From Polychytrium aggregatum (lineage: Eukaryota > Chytridiomycota > Chytridiomycetes > Polychytriales), in NCBI RefSeq assembly GCF_025602895.1, contig NW_026516264.1:219031-283030 (forward strand): a stretch of DNA of 64,000 nt. The letters run 5' to 3'. The notes under the pieces are model-generated. The model did no database searches. It saw only the letters and a list, made by a program, of their open reading frames with translations, and had not been told where the DNA came from. Shown here piece after piece: positions 61,671-64,000 of the stretch. Positions within the stretch are counted from its first letter, which is position 1; each line of letters starts with the position of its first letter. A program made the position numbers and the translations under genes.

Positions 61671-63521
61671 CAGCAGCGGCAGCCATGAGGCCAGCGGCGC
61701 CTGCCGGGGGTCTTGGCAGGGACGCTCGCTTGTGGGGGTCGACACAAAGGCCCTCTGTCGAACATCGTAACGCTGACATCCAGCGGGCGTTTTGCTGCAG
61801 CGCCGTGCTCCGTGGGTCGACAAGCAGCACAGAACAACTGCGGCAGTGGCATGGGCGCCAGACGCAGGTCTGCTGATTCCGGACAGGCCAAGTAAAACTC
61901 AACGTGGCAGCACCCCCGTGGGCGGTGCGCAACCATAAACTTACATCCGCGGGCGAGCGCAGGACCGAGGGCCAGCACAGGGGCAGATCATGATCATGAG
62001 CATCATGCACAGGCAGACGGGCGCGACGACGGAGACGGTGATGCGTCGGGGATGGATGAGCCGTCCAGCAAAGAATGCAGCGGGATGGAGGGCACGAAAG
62101 AAGTGAACCAGTCCCAGCACAAGGGGGTGGAGAGAACGACATGAATGCCATGCCCCAGAATCCACCCCGGCCCACGACGATTGCGACTGCGATGTCGGCT
62201 GCAAGGCTTGGACGGACATGGGCCGACCCGGCACGACGTGGAAGCAAGGGCCGAAGGGGGAGGGGCGAACGAGAGGACGGATGCAGTGCAGATCCAGCAT
62301 GTCGATAACCCAGTTAATCCGATGCAGATGATCAATTCCAAGGCAGATGATCGATTCCGGGCGTCGCCGGGCCATCTTGGCCAGACCCGGTTGCGACCGT
62401 ATTTCATATGATTCCCGAGCCATTCCTCCCGCCAGCGTTTTCGCATCTCTCCCTCCCATCGTTGATCAAGGACCCGCCGACGACACACCTTCCGCCTCTG
62501 CTTTCTTTGGCCGCCATGGAAATACACCGCTTGCTGCTGCCCGAGGCAAGCCAGTCGTCCCCACGGCGCTCCTGGTCTGCATGCGCCCGCTCTGTCGCCA
62601 TCGATCCAGCATGCATTCATCCTGCGTCACTCGGCAGTATGCGGCCCTTATTCTCAAGGCATTTATCCACACCAAGCAGCGCTAGATCGCTGGCAAACTC
62701 CGTCTCCCTGGACAAGCCGTTCCCAGCGCATCTGCTGCATCCCGCCTGGAGTCCGGGGCTGGAGCATCCTGTACCTAAACTATGAAACGGAGCACCCGGC
62801 TTTGATTTGTTAGGTCTTAATATCGCGCGCTGGCTACGACCCAGAGGTCATCAGCTGTGATTTGCAAATGGCTTTGTTGGATTCAGGCTCTCAAAAACCA
62901 CATGCTCGATTGAAAAGAGCGGCACTGTTATCTCTGAATACAGGGGTACGAAGCAATGATCGATGCTGCTGGATTGAAGCATTCCGTTATGCCATCGGCA
63001 GATCCGACCGATTACTGCCGGTCGTCGTCTCGCAGCCGTACACCATGTTGAAGAAATATGGGACACGTCGTCTCATTCGGACAAACACGGAGGAGTCGGG
63101 TCATAGCGCACACCCGGCTAAGTGGGTCAAGTCCTTTCCCTGAGTGAGGGAGATGCATGGAGTGAGTGGCACGACGGGACCAGCGAGTCGCCGCAGATGC
63201 AGCCAGTGCGGGTCAGAGCAAGGAGATTTGCCTGGGATGAGGGAGGAAGACGCAGGGCAAGGGGCAACATCACCGGAGGACCTCGGCGAGCGGATTATAT
63301 TGGGTTTTGGGTGCCGATCAAAGTCGTCTAATCCACACAAGCCATACAAGCCACCCAGGTCATCCGTGTGCGAAGGTGTCGCCGTAATTTGCCCTCGCCC
63401 AACGATCACCTCGGTTGCCTCAGCTCGTCTCTCCCAGCCCGTCTCTCCTCCACCCTGCTTTCCGCATCCTGGCCCAGCCTTGCTGATCCAACCAACAGTC
63501 CGTTCTCGGCTGCAGACACCA
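61671..63521. other. Intergenic, ABC2 upstream region
   Basis: About 1.85 kb without a supported gene. The left part is ABC2 promoter sequence. Open frames at 62347-62785 and 62862-63143 have no recognised domain. No tRNA or repeat was seen. Confidence 0.45.
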
Positions 63522-64000
63522 ATGGCCGCATCCGCATGGATCGAGCGCCCAGGAGGCTGGGTGGTGCTGTCCAGTCAAGTTCAGATCGGCGATAGAATCT
63601 ACAAACCGCAGCTCTTCAGCCTGGCGCACTCCTATGAAAAACAACCGTTGACTGCGGCCGTTATGGATTGTGGACAACTTGGATCGTCTGGCGCTGGATC
63701 TTCCACAAGCGGCTCCGTCGAATCTGGGCGGAATAATCTTTTGGATACCGGCCCAGACTCGATCGGCCATCCTCAAGACACTGCCGGTGGCAGCAACATT
63801 GATCGGGAGAGCATCGAGCCCGCTGCTGGAGGTCGGAAACGCAAGCGCAGGAATACAAAGTCCAACCAAACCCCACTGCCTACACAGCAAGAGATCCTCC
63901 AGCAACTGCATCTGCCTATCCGGGAGCTCCTCGCCGTCGCCGTCGCTGACCTGGTCGCTCACTCGGGGGCCTTTCCAGTCAAGGCCGGGTGCGAGAGTGC
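63522..64000 (+). CDS. METTL4-like (MT-A70) protein, N-terminal part
   Basis: Frame open from ATG 63522 (MAASAWIERPGGWVVLSSQV) to the window edge, 159 codons, no stop. DRIYKPQLFSLAHSYEKQPL resembles the [FY][RK]PELF.v...Y segment near the N-terminus of METTL4, and GGRKRKRRNTKSNQ followed by LPIRELLAVAV resembles the METTL4 KKRKR...IRELI segment. METTL4-type enzymes methylate adenine N6 in DNA or snRNA. The catalytic DPPW motif would lie beyond the edge, so the assignment rests on two short similarities recalled from the family. If wrong, it is an unrecognised protein with a basic nuclear-type patch. Confidence 0.5.
   Translation, partial: MAASAWIERPGGWVVLSSQVQIGDRIYKPQLFSLAHSYEKQPLTAAVMDCGQLGSSGAGSSTSGSVESGRNNLLDTGPDSIGHPQDTAGGSNIDRESIEPAAGGRKRKRRNTKSNQTPLPTQQEILQQLHLPIRELLAVAVADLVAHSGAFPVKAGCES

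Overview
The window looks like nuclear DNA of a zoosporic (chytrid-type) fungus. The protein-coding genes carry many short GT..AG introns. The gene content is eukaryotic and fungal: Sec12, a KLHDC4-type kelch protein, PIF1 helicase, ATP-type PEPCK, a triple-KH protein and full-size ABCB transporters. There are also remnants of Fanzor (eukaryotic TnpB-like) genes and chromodomain Ty3/gypsy retrotransposons. The assignment to chytrids is inferred from this mix and is not proven.

Region 1 (1-31500) is ordinary gene-rich sequence, mostly on the minus strand. In order it holds: a DUF1399/GRDP-like protein with a zinc ribbon (runs off the left edge); an arrestin-fold protein with a C-terminal SH3 domain; an F-box-like protein of unknown role (plus); a KLHDC4-like kelch protein with a DUF4110 tail; a ubiquitin-like/UBX-like protein (plus); PEPCK with a presequence-like N-terminus; a PIF1 helicase; an EDR1-domain protein; a three-KH RNA-binding protein; a Fanzor pseudogene (plus) with a second decayed fragment facing it; and a Sec12/PREB-like exchange factor.

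Region 2 (31539-61567) is a tail-to-tail pair of ABCB (P-glycoprotein-type) transporter genes. The left copy (plus) is intact: ten exons, 1342 codons plus stop. The right copy (minus) has matching exon structure and no other frameshift or stop that I can find, but it is cut by retrotransposons. Element G1 lies in an intron with TSD TGCCC. Element G2 lies in a coding exon with TSD CGTGA, and a third element, G3, sits inside the 5' LTR of G2 with TSD GTGGA. All three LTR pairs look identical, so the insertions are recent. Two stretches of the two ABC genes, introns included, are identical while other parts are diverged, which points to gene conversion. A third Fanzor remnant lies between the two 3' ends.

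The retrotransposons carry two notable RNA-level features. First, their LTR contains AGTTCGAACAA close to the predicted transcript start, and the complementary sequence follows the 5' LTR; this is the arrangement of Tf1/sushi-type self-primed elements. Second, gag and pol are joined by what looks like a complete -1 frameshift signal: the heptamer G GGA AAC, an 8-nt spacer, and a hairpin enclosing the gag stop codon. The hairpin is conserved with compensating base changes between the two element families.

Region 3 (61568-64000) is the ABC2 promoter side, about 1.9 kb without a recognised gene, and the start of a plus-strand gene that resembles the N-terminal part of METTL4-type MT-A70 methyltransferases and runs off the right edge.
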